Source: Isoetes taiwanensis
Taxonomy: Eukaryota; Streptophyta; Lycopodiopsida; Isoetales; Isoetaceae
DNA length: 64,000 bases
Assembly (NCBI GenBank): GCA_021234155.1
Contig: JAJEKV010000009.1
Coordinates: forward strand, 10,486,546-10,550,545
Direction: 5' to 3'
Shown: in pieces, positions 1 through 12,312 of the stretch
Numbering within the stretch: the stretch's first letter is position 1
Layout of the letters: every line of letters begins with the position of its first letter
The notes under the pieces: generated by a model
What the model saw: only the letters and a program-made list of their open reading frames with translations
Database searches by the model: none
What the model was told of the DNA's origin: nothing
Made by a program: the position numbers and the translations under genes

Positions 1-23
1 AAAGATGGATATCATAATAAAGA

Positions 24-1190
24 TCACATGTGCCATCTTCCGCCTGCTCGCAGCTCATTATCCTTAACATCATATATTAGGCATCCCTCCCTAATAACTT
101 TGAGGCACTCCGCATCATGAGCAGCCAGATAGTGCATGCAGATGTGACTCACCAAGGACAAACGATGACAATAGTGAAGGACCTCTCGGTTGTCAATCCT
201 ATACAAATGGTAAAGAAGCTACCGTAGTCCTTCCGGTTCATGCCCATATCTCCTCTCCCACCCCCGCCGTCCAACACAAAGAGTGATATATTTTAAGGCC
301 GGTTGAATCGCAAAGAGACCTTTTGTACCCAATGGAGACCGAATAATCGATGCTGTCGCCTTCTCCAAAGAATCTTCTTCACAAGGGCCACTTTTCTTCT
401 CAACTCAGCCAGTACCTTAGGGGTAGAGTCTCCTTATGTTTTGTATTTTTAGCCTTCCAATTCTTTAGGAAGTCCTTTGACCGTAATACAAACTTCTTGA
501 TGTCATCATTATCGACCTTGTATTTGTCCAAAGAATCCAATTTCGTGATAATGCCACATCCCCCGATAGCCTTTGTAACTCAAATCCTACAAATGACTTC
601 ATTGTAATGCACATCCTTTACATGATCAAGCAAAGACTCAACGAAGGACATCCTATCCTTGGTGAAAGCACCCTTCTTGTATAAGACTTCCTTCTTTAAG
701 CACCGGTCTAAAACCCAAATGGTCTCAAATTGCCTAGCCCCCGAAGTCTTTCTCATCTCTGTCACATTCAAGTCAAAGATGCTTACATCAACAGAGGCAC
801 CCTACCCATAGTATCCGGCAGCTTCCCTTGTGCATAAGCGCCCCGAATTCATTCCACTTGAGCCATACCGCCTCCTTACAAAACACAATCTTATACGAAA
901 TCTGTTGGTCCCGACCTGCCGATGAGCTTTCGAAGGATCCGCAATGTCATCACCACTTTTTTCTTTGATTTTCTTGCAGTCTTCTTCTTCTCCTCAGATA
1001 ATTGTTCATGACAGAGTCCGCCTCCAGCCAGCTTGAATGCCTCGACTTTGACCCGCAATGTCCGGTGGGCAATGGGCAGCCATATTCCACCCATCGCTGA
1101 CGGGCGTGGCGCAGCTTGTTCAACGTATGGACTGCAATAGTACGTACATTGAATAAGTATCATAGAATAGAAACACGGGGCGATTTGAAT
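24..1190 (-). other. Unidentified minus-strand ORF relics
   Basis: Two short minus-strand open frames (24-206 and 580-771) lie here. The second is rich in Lys and acidic residues (for example RMSFVESLLDHVKDVHYNEV) and reads like real but decayed protein. I do not recognise a family. The relics share strand with the ORF pieces at 1.5-2.6 kb and could be the 3' part of the same broken gene or element. Stops and frame changes prevent one continuous reading. Confidence 0.25.
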
Positions 1191-1246
1191 AGAATTGATG
1201 AAGAGAAAAATCACCGGGCGTGAAATGAATAAAGTTACTAATGCAA

Positions 1247-1424
1247 TTCACGCCAGCGTGCTTTCAAATCAAACCAATTCCACGCCAGCGCAGCCAATCA
1301 ATACGAATTCACGCCCAGTTTTTTCAAATCAATTGGTTGACTTGAAAACACGCCGGGCGCGAATTCGATTGATTTCAAAACACCGGGGCGTGGAATTGGT
1401 TTGATTTGAAAGCACCGGGCGTGA
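1247..1424. repeat. Foldback (inverted) repeat with CACGCC arms
   Basis: The segment at 1247-1287 is the near-perfect reverse complement of 1384-1424. Both contain the core TTTCAAATCAAACCAATTCC flanked by CACGCC/GGCGTG. The spacer is itself partly palindromic, with GAATTCACGCCC against GGGCGCGAATTC around TCAAATCAATTGGTTGACTTGA. The whole block could fold into one long hairpin. It has no coding signature; a foldback or MITE-like element is the likeliest explanation. Confidence 0.6.
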
Positions 1425-1479
1425 ATACAATTTATGAAACCAGTTGATTACCTTTTGTATAGAAATGTCTTCCCCATTT

Positions 1480-2620
1480 CATTCAAAGTTGCACTAATCT
1501 CACCAAATCAAGCAGTGAAGTATTGGCATCCAAGATACGACACCTCCTATAATGCGATAGTGATTGTAGAACACTTTTTGGCCTGCTTTGTTCTCGGCCT
1601 CCGATGATGGCCTTTTTGTGCCTCAACGGAATGTCGCCCGCCGATGATGACATATTTAATATCATCACTTGATAATAGCTCTGGACGCTCGGCCCACAAT
1701 AACAAAGCTTGTTCGAGATCATATCCCAAGGTAGCACATCCGCCGCATAGGCATTTGACCTCGATTACTAATCATGCTCAACAATCTCCATGGCATGTGC
1801 CGGATCATATCTCCCCGCTAACATAAATGGAGCTTGGTGAACGGATGAGGGACTTCACATGGATCGCAAAAGTTTCCTTAAGACCCAATGGATAATGGTC
1901 GGCGCACTTATTCAAATTTTGTTCATGGCCTCTAGTCAAGGCCACTTGTCCCCTGCTCATTCTCAAAAAATGAAGCCTCCATGCCTTCGGCAACCGCAGG
2001 TTGAACATTCTTCCCTAGATCTAGGACCCTTTAGAAGCTTTCAAGTCGCCTAATTCCCTAGCTTGTCGCAAATAGTGACTTGGTGTCGGCTTAGTGAACA
2101 TGCCTCTACGCATACCAGAACCCCTTGGCAAATAGATATTGGCGTAATCGCTACATTGGTTGGCCAACCATACTTAAAACATGTCTCACCGCTCACATCC
2201 GCCTTCATGAACGTATCCTTGTATGCGAGTTCTCTACAAAGGAGTAAGTCCGAGCGCATCTTTTCTTCCGCTTCGTAATCTCCAAGAGCAATTTGCGCTT
2301 GGTGTCATCCTCTTCCTCACAAGAGATTAGGATCCCTTGTTTGGCCATCTTGTCCGCTTCCTTTTCCTCGAGAAGAGAGTTAAGTCGAGCTTGCCATTTG
2401 TCTTGGCAAGGTCAACGTACTACCTCGCACCCTCGGCCCATTTCCTCTTCGTGGCAAAAGCGGTGTCGGGGGGTTGCTATAAGAATCGGCCCTTCATCAT
2501 CTAAGGTGAGATCATATGGTACCGCATCCGGGTCGCCTGCCTTTGCTTTCTTGGCGTGATTAGAACCCGAATTAGTAGGGTTTTCTTCCTCTTGAGCACC
2601 GCAAATGAAGATGAGCACTT
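1480..2620 (-). pseudogene. Decayed minus-strand gene of unknown family
   Basis: Minus-strand reading from 2618 down to about 2220 gives an acidic/basic, probably coiled segment interrupted by one stop (before PCQDKWQARLNSLLEEKEAD). A different frame then continues (2259-2050) and further pieces follow to 1483. Content that looks coding but is split across frames suggests an old gene or transposon ORF. The Lys/Glu-rich segment has no motif I can assign. A decayed DNA-transposon protein is one possibility; I would not name it. Confidence 0.3.
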
Positions 2621-5600
2621 TTTAGAGTACTTTTCGTAACAAGAGATCACGCTTTGGCGCATTTAAACCTAAATTAGTACAAATCACGCTTGGCGGTTGG
2701 TATCTCCTATTATTGACCATGCTATGCTAATTTGAAACTAAATTATTTTGCATCCACATTTTAAGCTACATACCCTTCATGAATCCATATTTCACACTAT
2801 TTAACCTCATTGAACATTGCTATCTCCAACCTGCCTAACACCGCTATATTCTATATATAAAATGAGCAAAATTATGTTCTACAGAATCGGACAATCGAGC
2901 ATTAACTGATGTTAATACTTTAAAATTCATGCAAAGCATAATAACTCAAACTCATGCAAAGCATATTATCCGAAGGCAAGGAAATATCTCAAATTCATGC
3001 AAGCATAATACTCTCCACACAAAGGTGTATTCTGTGGGCAAATTAAATACCTTGAATAGGGTTCTGTATTCTCGTGTATTCGATCAACGCCCTCTCAAAC
3101 TTGAGAAGAGCCGGGTTTAGAGATTCCTCTTCCACCGCTTCCTCTCCCCGCCGCCCTCGACCTCGATTCGCTTTTAGAAGACATCTCCGAGTCGCCTAGT
3201 AACAGAGCCGGAAGGTCGCCGGATACGCCGCCGAAGCCGCCAAGAAATAGCTTTTTCTAATTGCATTTAAAATAGAGAAATTTGAATTTCAAGAAAACAC
3301 AAAATGCGCCAAATATTCTTGACACATACAAATAATAATGACGAAGACCCGTCCCCCGACTTTTTCATTAAGTTTTTAAAATCCCGCCAAATTTATCCCG
3401 CCTAAACGTAGTTAACCTAATCTTTCTTCTAATTCAATTTTCCCACCGCCGAGTTTCCATAGCGCCTTCAAATTTTCTCAAATCAGCTTCAGAGACTCAA
3501 ATCAGCTTCTCAAGAATGGCTACGTGCACTCGTACTCATCTCATTCCAATAGCTTGAACATTAATTTCCAATAGTAGGTGTTCAATAGCAATTTTCTCGC
3601 AGTGTCGAAGATGAATGTTTCATGTTAACTACAAATCGAAAAAGGAAAGTAGGATTATGCAAGATCGACTCCATCGATCCGACCAGAAACGGCATGGAAT
3701 TCCGCCGGGATAAGTATGTCCGAAAGTTACAAGATTAATCACCGCTTATGGATGAAGCTTTACCTCGCAGACACCCCGGTGGGGATACGGTTGGAGAAAG
3801 TGTTGGAACATTTGTTGCATGGCCAAGAAACCGCTTAAAAAGGTATGTAACATGTATTACATTGTAGAAATATAGAAGTAGACAAAATTTGTTGTATTCA
3901 TTGGAAAAAGATTACAATTGTATATAATCCGGATAAACCGGATAAAACCGGACAAAATCCCAGACCATTTCGCTTTCAAGCCCGGTCCCATCGAGTAGTC
4001 ACTATCGATACTCCCATTTCCATTGCAGGGGCATAGTGAATTCTTCCGTAAAACCCCAAAGAAAACACTGTGCTCTAGCTCCACCACCCCCCTTTGCCCC
4101 ACCTCCACCTCCCCGCCTCCCCGCCTCCCCGCCTCGCTCTGCCTCGCCTCGCCCGCCTTGCCCATTGGTTGAACCTCCAATGCATCATATAGCGCATGTA
4201 GTGGTTCCATTGGTTGAGCCATCTCCATTGCATCGATACCGCCTGTGGTAGTGGTTCGTTTAGGGCATCCGGGCATAGAGGCTAACCACTAAGAAACGCA
4301 GCTCATCATTTTGAATCTCGAAATGACGGATGCGAGATTCACTCTCGATCAATGCATGTACTGCATTCTCGGCGATTAGATAAGAGGGCGAGCCTCGCGT
4401 GATAGACAAAGGGCCCCGAGCCCGATCTATCATTGCCCCGCGCTCTGGCCGCCATCATCATTACTTGATCCAAGTACTCCGTGGGTTGCAAGATCGGTGC
4501 TCCACCGAATCGGTGCTCGGCCGCGGTTCAACCGGACCGAGATTGGAGCCAAACCGAGCTGGGTCGCGGTGATTGCTGGCCCAAATGTAATTCCAATCCA
4601 TCTTCGCCACCAACCGGTGATTAATGTAACCCGGCATCTATCAATAGGAAGTGAGCTGAGTATCGCGATTCACGCGACGTGTTATATTTCTTTATTTATA
4701 AAAACTTAGAAATTAAGAGACACGCCCGCGTTTTAGCGTAAAAGTTGAAAGTAGGGATACAATTGTTTGCACGCCGTAAACCGCTATATAGGAAAAACTA
4801 TACACGCCGGGCGGCATTCAGAAAACCAAATGCGTAAATAATTGCCCGGCCTTTATCTATTTACTTATCTATCCAGACATTGTGTTTTTTTTCCTCCTCC
4901 TCACTTTTTTCATGCACGGCGAAAGCGTATTCATGTTGAAGGCCAAGGTTACCATAAAACACGCTTAGCGTGTTTCAAATATTATCTTCGCATTTTTCTA
5001 ATGCTTTCTACTACACTTATTCATAATAGAAACTTGCATGCAATAGCATGATTAATTCAGAAGAGAAACTCAAGAATTTACTGAAACAAAAGAAGCGATG
5101 AAGTTTATAAAAACTATTCTCGTTTTCATAAACATCATTTGCTTCCTCTCACCGAGCAAATGCAAAAGCTTGTCTTCTTGGATTAAACCTACCATTGAGA
5201 TGCAACTTAAAACTAAATGAAAACTAACCTTGAGTTCTGAGGCTGGAAGGATTCGAAGAACGGAGGACTATGCTTGTGGTTTTAATTCCGAGGCTTTTCG
5301 ATTCAAGCACCTTAGTCCTCTGCTTTTGGTTTTAATTCGAAGTCTCCCATTTCCTCTCGCACGATGCTACGTAACAAAAAGGCGAGTCTTTTTAGTAAGT
5401 TAGGAATTGCCAAACCAAACATCTAACATTGATGAATATAAATCGCTCACCAAGATTTCGGACGGCGGATCCAAACACGCCAGGTTTAACCGCAAATCGT
5501 GATGAAGGAAGGGAAGAAAATGTAGGAACTTTGAGAGCGTAAAATGGATTTATATAGGCACAATTAGAAAAAAAGTTAGCGTGAATAATTGATTGCTTGA

Positions 5601-6090
5601 ATTAACACGCGCGGGCGCATCTGCCTTCCGCCGCATACATGACATGTATATGGTATATATGGAGAATATTGCATTTCATGCAATAAATTCTCACGGCATT
5701 TTATTCCATTTATTGCATTCGAAAAAATAGAATTTAGAAATTTTATATAGGCTACATTAAAAATGATTTTAAAGGCAAAATTATGAAGGCTAAAAAATGA
5801 CTTGTAAGGTTGGGGAATTGTTTTAGGTCGTATAGGAAAATTTCCTATGGTTACTGTGACGAATCAGAGATTTCTCATGTGGTTGATTTATAGTGTTCCC
5901 GAGACTTTGTTGAGACAAAATTTGCAGATACAAAATTTTAGAGATAACAGCTTGGAGACAAAATAATTGGAGAAAACAGTTGGATTTAATTCAAATAATT
6001 TTATGTACGTAAAAGCTCGCTCAAGAACACTGTTTGAAGAAAATTTTATGACGAAAACTGTTTGATTTCATTCATAAGAGGAGAATGTAC
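2621..6090. other. Gene-free stretch with low-complexity patches
   Basis: I see no supportable gene. Notable points are a motif close to TCATGCAAAGCATA repeated three times at 2926-3006, a C-rich run with CCTCCCCG iterations at about 4078-4150, and scattered CGGGCG/CACGCC patches near 4730-4850 that echo the foldback at 1.2-1.4 kb. The remaining ORFs are short and lack protein-like composition. Confidence 0.5.
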
Positions 6091-6327
6091 AGATGCCCGA
6101 AGGCTTTTCACAAAATTACAGGAAAAAAATGCCCGGAGGCGTGTCCAAAGCTTCTGTAAGCAACCAAAAAAAAAAGGGGCCGCCCGGGATCTGCATCATT
6201 GATCTTCCACGTCTGCAACAAAGAAGGAAGAAAGGTGTTAGAAAAGAAAGAAAGGTGAAAAAAAAAAAAATCAGACATGCAAACCTGGCTCATCTCTCAG
6301 CCATTCTAAAAACTGGTCGAATTCTCG

Positions 6328-6395
6328 ACCTTCCTCCTCATCCTCTTCCTCCCCCTCCTCCTCCTCTTCCTCCTCCTCCTCTTCTTCAGAGATTT
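6328..6395. repeat. CT-rich simple repeat
   Basis: A pyrimidine tract of CTCCTC and CTTCCTCCTC iterations. It reads as poly-Glu on the minus strand, which explains the spurious minus ORF there. It lies just upstream of the DUF7869-type relic. Confidence 0.8.
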
Positions 6396-6479
6396 CATTC
6401 TCTGTTTCACGTACTTTTTTTATCTTATGGTGTAATAATTGTTTCTTACTCATTGACTAAAAAGGGTGCAATTTGCCTA

Positions 6480-9365
6480 GGTCAATGGTGCCCCTCCAAC
6501 TCAAGATGGTGAAAAGAGCAATATCAATGAAAAACCAACTCCTAGCAAGAATGTTGAAGAAAAACAATTAGTCCTCTATAGTAGGGTGCAATGGAGGAAC
6601 AAGAAGGTGAGAATCATGCACAAGTGCAACAAGGAAATAGTAGGCCAAGGAGTCATTGTGCTAGCGCATCCCCGGTCAAGCCGTTAATGATGAAAGGCTA
6701 GGGGAAGACAATATTGGTATTGCAATTTCGATGTTGGAAGACAACTGAAAGGTAAAGGTTTGGGTGACAAGGAATGTTTTGGTTGTGTCAAGCAATTGAG
6801 GTTCCTTGCATCATGGCATGGCCTATAAGTAGTGTTCAATTTGTGGAGGATTATATTTTTCCGTAGCCCGAGGTTGTTGGGGACAATGATTGTCTTGATA
6901 TTGATCCATTGGCGCTTGGAACTCTAAACCTAGGCAAAAGGGGAGAAGTATCGGTTGCCGACATTATCCCAGCAAAAGAGCCAAGTTGATTAGTGACACC
7001 AAACGTGAGACAATGGTGAAGGTTAGGGGCTCCGATTGTTGTTGAGTGATTGTATGCAATTCTTCACAATAGAACAATTGGTGGAAGCAAGAGCCACTTT
7101 TCAAGAGTACACCTGATGAGAGGAGGACCTACATGTACACAATCTTCGAGCATGCACTTCAAGATGAAAGAAACCCAAACGAGAAAAAGATACCCTTTGC
7201 TAGGCAAATGGATATGTGCAAAAGCATGGCGTAGTATCCATGCAATTCCAACTTCTTCATGGCATAATTGGCAAAAAAAAAAATAGGCAGAGGGGAACAG
7301 GATTGCTTTACATGGAAATAATGGTTTGTTGAGACCAACAGCTAGGACCCCGGCCGCCGGAGATATTTGAAAAATATATTGATTTCAATGCAGAGTCTAT
7401 GCCACACAAAAAAGCGTAAGGAATGAAAAGGGAAGAGCAGCTTGTTGAGAAAAGGTTGCCATCACATTGTACTCAAAAGAGTATTTTGGAAGAAGTGAAT
7501 TCCCTACTGAGAATTGGGAATTCTTCCAATATCCCAACCTAGCTTTAGTAGGTTATGGAAGAAGCATTTCAATCATGTCACCATAGCAACTTCAAACAAC
7601 TTTGCAAAGTGCAATTTATGTGCTAAGTTGAAGGAGACTCTTGATAAGACTGCAACCTAGTCAAAGGGCTAGGATAAGGGAGCATATGAAGGACCATATG
7701 ACCGACCAACTATCATGTAGATCATGTTATTGGATGTGGAGGACTTTATCCGCATTGGAACCCAATAACTATTTATGTATTATACATGACAAGATGGACC
7801 AGCAAAAGACTTGTCTTCCACAATTCAAGTACATACCAAAGTCATGTGGAAGATCATACCCTTTACAGATCTCAATGATCGGGCAATCTTGCATGGGCGT
7901 AATCAAACCTACTATGGCCATTTTAGTTTGGAGTTGTGGAGTGATGGTCCGTGATTTTCATATTGGGAGTATCATGAGGTGTTTGAGAAACTATGAAAAT
8001 GGATACAATGGTCACCTCCGGACCTTTACAGCCTAGCCGCACACTACATAGAGCATTGTTAGATGGAAACCCTAACAATATTGAAAAGTTCAGCAAGGCA
8101 AGGTTTAGGAAGCATGGGTCTAATGAACATGTTGGAGCTTCAACTTCACGTGCTAAACCTCAAGATCTACCCAAAAGGTTTCTCTTGCAACTTGATAATT
8201 GTGTTGACCAAAATAAGAACAGTGGATGTTTTCTTTCCTATCCTACTTAACAGCTTGTGGGGATATTTGAAAGAGTTAATTTAGGGTTTCTTATGCCCGG
8301 CATACCCATGAGGATGTGGATGCATTATTTGGCAAATATAGTTGTATACCGGGCAAAAAACAAAGGACCAACTTTCCTAGGCTAATGGAAATCTTGCATG
8401 AATGCACTACTCCAAACCCTATAGCTTCTCTCATAGAAGAAGTGCCCGATTGGAAGAGCTTTGTGGATGGTTATACATTGGATCTTGAAGGTCATTCCAG
8501 CCTCTGCAGTTCACTTTTGGGTGAGAGATGGGATTCCAATCTTCCAATGGAAGATGAGACCTTCGAGGATGAGTGGAGAGGAGGGGAGGAAATATGGCGT
8601 AGAGATGAGAATGGCAAGCCTATGATACCTCTAGGTCAACCAAAAAGCTTTAAAACCCCATCAAGAAGTGAAGCAATTGGGATTGACTAAGGAAGGAATC
8701 CAAGACTATATAAAGCATTGGCAAACCAATCCGATGACACCAACCGCGGCCTTGGTGGCTTACCGAAGAAGGTGATTAACCCGTTGGGGAGATAGACACA
8801 TCCTCGGATGAATTGAAAGAAGGGTGGTTGCCTAAAACTAGGTGGAAGACCTTAGCAGTCTGCCGAGGATTTTGATGACACCGTAAGTAGCATTTGCAAG
8901 CAATATGCTCCTCCTCCTTCCGACAAACACTATGTTGGTCCTAAGAACAATAGGCCAAAGTTTCTAGGCATGGATGCTTATGAACCTTCCACCGACTTGG
9001 AATGCCACCAATTTGTGGTAGTAAAGCCAGCAGATTTAGATACATATCCAAAGGTGGTTGGGGTTCACTATCTCTCGATATTTGCAAAGAAGAAGGTAAT
9101 ATTAACTTCAACCATGTGCGGGTGGAATGGTGGTGTCTAGTGCATCGGTTGACCAACGATTCGGATAAAAAAAAGGTACTCGAGATTGTTGGACAAAGAA
9201 ATGGAGGAGAAATCCGAAAGTGATCCCGATCTTTGGCTAGACTATGAAAGTGTTTTGTACTCATGGACTCCAAACACTATTCCAGCTAGAAATGCGAGAA
9301 TTACAATACCTCAGGATGTCAGGAAGAAGGCTATGATATCATTGGGGGTGCTTGAAGAAAGTTGA
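6480..9365 (+). pseudogene. Broken DUF7869-type (transposase-like) gene
   Basis: Several plus-strand frames together read like the long plant proteins annotated with DUF7869. In order: a charged N-terminal part (about 6490-6690); a cysteine-bearing segment NFAKCNLCAKLKETLDK (about 7600-7650); EHMKDHMTDQLSCRSCYWMW and CIIHDKMDQQKTCLP (7680-7820); FLLQLDNCVDQNKN (8183-8222); DALFGKYS (8317-8340); and IEEVPDWKSFVDGYTLDLEG (8434-8490), with a C-terminal region to about 9365. The family shows LQLDN and an H-x-H-x-D-x-D-x-(L/M)-F motif, suggesting an RNase H-like nuclease core; that reading is from memory of the family. Many frameshifts and stops show it is dead. It is probably a DNA transposon remnant rather than a host gene. 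Confidence 0.6.
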
Positions 9366-9369
9366 ATAA

Positions 9370-10970
9370 CTATGTAAATTTTTGTTATCACGTTTTTATG
9401 ATATGGTGCTATATTGTGAAATATTGACTATTTTGTAAATAACATGATATTACGTTTTCATAATTTTGAGGTGAAATGTGTGAATTTGAATATGCTACTA
9501 AAAACATGCAATATGAAATTTGTCCCAAAATTAAGACATAAACCCAATTTAATTGAATGATGGTTTTTGCTCTGTTCCTCAGAAAAGGAGATGATGGAGG
9601 ATTAAAATAATTAAGTTAAAAAACGACATTTCGGACCCACAAGGAGGAGACCCATCGTGTAAAGCTATAAATTCTAACAGAGCTACTGAAAACGAGCAAT
9701 ACGTTTGCCATAACTTCAAATTTAAATCAAACCAATGAAGTGCAAATAAAAATGAGACGTGCAAATGAAAAGTTGAGTTGCACAGACGTGTCAGCACCAT
9801 GATGCTTCAAACAAATTAGTATCAAATAAATAGTGTCAAACAAAAAATGAGACTGAATTATATATGAGTGATAATAACTTGGGATAAGTACGTTTGGTTT
9901 TGTTTGTCAATTTCCTCTCCATCACACCATATGCACTCATATCTTCTAGTATTGATAGCCAAACACTTTGCATATGTTATTCCAACTTATCATGCATGTG
10001 TGTGGAGACCATTAATACATGTTTTAGGAGTTGGTGGTTTGGATTCGGGGTTATATTATTAACTCTATGATATTATTGTCTGATCAATCAAATTTAGGGG
10101 CTTTCAAACATGTTTCGTGTACTTAACTACTTCTAAGCATGGCAAATTGACCATAAAATTTGGGATGTCTCATATTTTCTACTTAAGGTTTGCTGCCACA
10201 TTCACGGAGCTCTCTTTCAACTACGTCAATTTTCGCTGCGTCCAGCTTTTGTATGACAATAAACAAGTCCAGAGCCAAACAATGAAAACGGTTGGTTTAT
10301 ATTTGCCAAAATCAGTATTGACTCACAGACAACGCTATGTGGCACTTTTGGGAGCTTAAAGAATCCAAGGCATAAAGGTACTTATTCATCAAAGGATGGA
10401 GATGCTTCCATAGATGTCGATAGATCAAGATATATAACGAATACTGTATACAAAGAACTCTTCTAAGTGCAAGTCTAATCTACTTATAGTTAAAAATCTC
10501 TACTTCCAATTTCTTTTAGTTCTCATTTACTTCTACTATTTTTTCCTTTTTGTCTTGCTTAATTTGGGGGCATATCGTTTCGTCCTGAGGTATGTGATTT
10601 CATTATACGAGCCTACCTTCGGGATGAGTTGTCTCACGTTTGATAGTCGTGAAACATCGTGGGAAGTTCGAATCAATGACTCGCCCATACATTTCACTTT
10701 TACTCCCGCTAAGATGTTATTTGTCAGAGAAGTGAAAATATCACAGAAGCATCTAACAAGATACAACATTAGGCCCTTAGTGGTGTGTGGAGATGCATAT
10801 TTAGAGTTCCATCATGAATTAATATGTAGCATAATAACAGGGGGTTTTCTTTGTGTTTTTGTACGCTTTTCACTAAGGTTTTCCTATGATTTCGTGATGT
10901 ATTCAAATGGATGTACTAATGCGTACATCTAGAGTGCACCATTTCTGAGCCATTGATTTTAGCCTTTTTT
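9370..10970. other. Gene-free stretch
   Basis: AT-rich sequence with only short ORFs of no recognisable composition. The ORF at 10555-10932 has no family I know and looks like chance or a relic. I see no repeats with clear ends. Confidence 0.4.
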
Positions 10971-10975
10971 TTTCA

Positions 10976-11209
10976 ATGGTCAACAACCAATGGCTCACAA
11001 CAAAAGCCCTTTTTTTGTGCGTGTGGTGCATAATGGTCAACAAGCAATGGTTCACAACAAAAGCTCTTTTTTTGTGCGTGTGGTGCATAATGGTCAACAA
11101 CCAATGACTCACAACAAAAGCCCTTTTTTGTGCGTGTGGGTGCATAATGGTCAACAACCAATGGCTCACAACAAAAGCCCTTTTTTGTGTGTGTGGTGCA
11201 TAATGGGCA
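10976..11209. repeat. 57-bp minisatellite, about four units
   Basis: Units start at 10976, 11033, 11090 and 11147, with a 56-bp step to a partial fifth at 11203. Each holds ATGGTCAACAACCAATGGCT, then CACAACAAAAGCCC, a T-run and GTGCGTGTGGTGCATA. Units differ by a few substitutions and by T-run length. Because 57 is divisible by three, frames stay open on both strands, producing repetitive ORFs that are probably not genes. Confidence 0.9.
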
Positions 11210-11819
11210 CATGAAGGACTTGAAGGGCGCATGTAGTGCGGTTTCCCGCCCAACGCATTTCTTATCATAACTTTTGATCCGAGCTCTGCTTCAGATGATT
11301 TTTATTATGCGTTGGAAAGCTCTCTCCGAGATCTTTTGATAGTGTATGATATGGATATGTTTGGTTAAGTTATTATGCTAGAACAGCAATTTTTCGGCCG
11401 GGTTTGGTAGGCATCCTACCACCGAACAACACAGATTGGCGCTTATTGGATATTGTTTTATGGCTCATTCAATGAAGCTTGCAAAAATTACCATGCATTT
11501 TTAGATTTTGAGGCGCTTATTAAGCAAATTCCAAGGCTTCTAGATCCTTGTGCTAACAAGTAGAAAAGTTTCCCACTTTGGTTTCTCACCACAAGAATCC
11601 ATGGAGGCCAAAGGTCACAAGTAAATTCCAGTTGAAAAATGTTTGTGTATGGGTGTTGCAATCTTTATGACTTTCAGAATAATGGGATCAATCTGCTCTA
11701 TCTTTATGGTAACTTTTACTTATGTTCTATTTGTTTTATTGTGATGAAATTCAAAAGCTACAGGTGATGAAAGCCTCAAATGAATTCTAGTTTTTTTCTG
11801 GTTTGAATTCTAAAATTTT

Positions 11820-12080
11820 TGTCACACCCGGGGGGGGGGTGACGTCTCTAAGGCCCCGAAGGGGCCAAAAAAATTTTTTACAACACAAACCATTAACATT
11901 CAGCATATAAAAATTAAATCCCCCAACACATAACAACCAACACATAACAACCATTGACATTAACAACCAACACATAACTACCATTGATATTAATTAACGC
12001 AACCATTGGGTCCAACACATTTAAATTAAAATCCCCCTTAAACCCCCTTTGGTTTGGGTGCATATTCACACGGGGGGTGA
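11820..12080. repeat. G-tract repeats flanking an AACACATAACAACCA minisatellite
   Basis: At 11822-11845 a run of at least nine G lies in a near-palindrome (GTCACACCC ... GGGTGAC), followed by GGCCCCGAAGGGGCC. A related TCACACGGGGGGTGACGT occurs at 12065-12082. Between them the motif AACACATAACAACCA is repeated at 11924-11985. The matching G-rich ends could be termini of a small repeat element, but I cannot define target duplications. Confidence 0.5.
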
Positions 12081-12312
12081 CGTAGGGCAGCGAGAGCCCT
12101 CATAATTGTATTTTGCATGTACGAAATCAACACCATATAGTATTCTACTTGAAATCTTATAGTATTTTGTGAATCTTGTTATACAGTATAGCAAATTTTG
12201 TACTTGCATACCCCACAAACGAGGAACTTTACGTACGGTGTAGATTAAGGAATAAGGGGTGAATATGCCTATCCAACAGCTCTCGTTGCCCGGAGTCACC
12301 CTCCGTGTGCAT

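Noticed and set aside
6271-6453. Poly-Glu minus-strand ORF
   Set aside because: Translation of a CT-rich simple repeat.
10976-11209. CRISPR-like array
   Set aside because: Units are directly adjacent without unique spacers, and the organism is a eukaryote.
10903-11268. Repetitive ORFs on both strands
   Set aside because: Explained by a 57-bp minisatellite whose unit is divisible by three.
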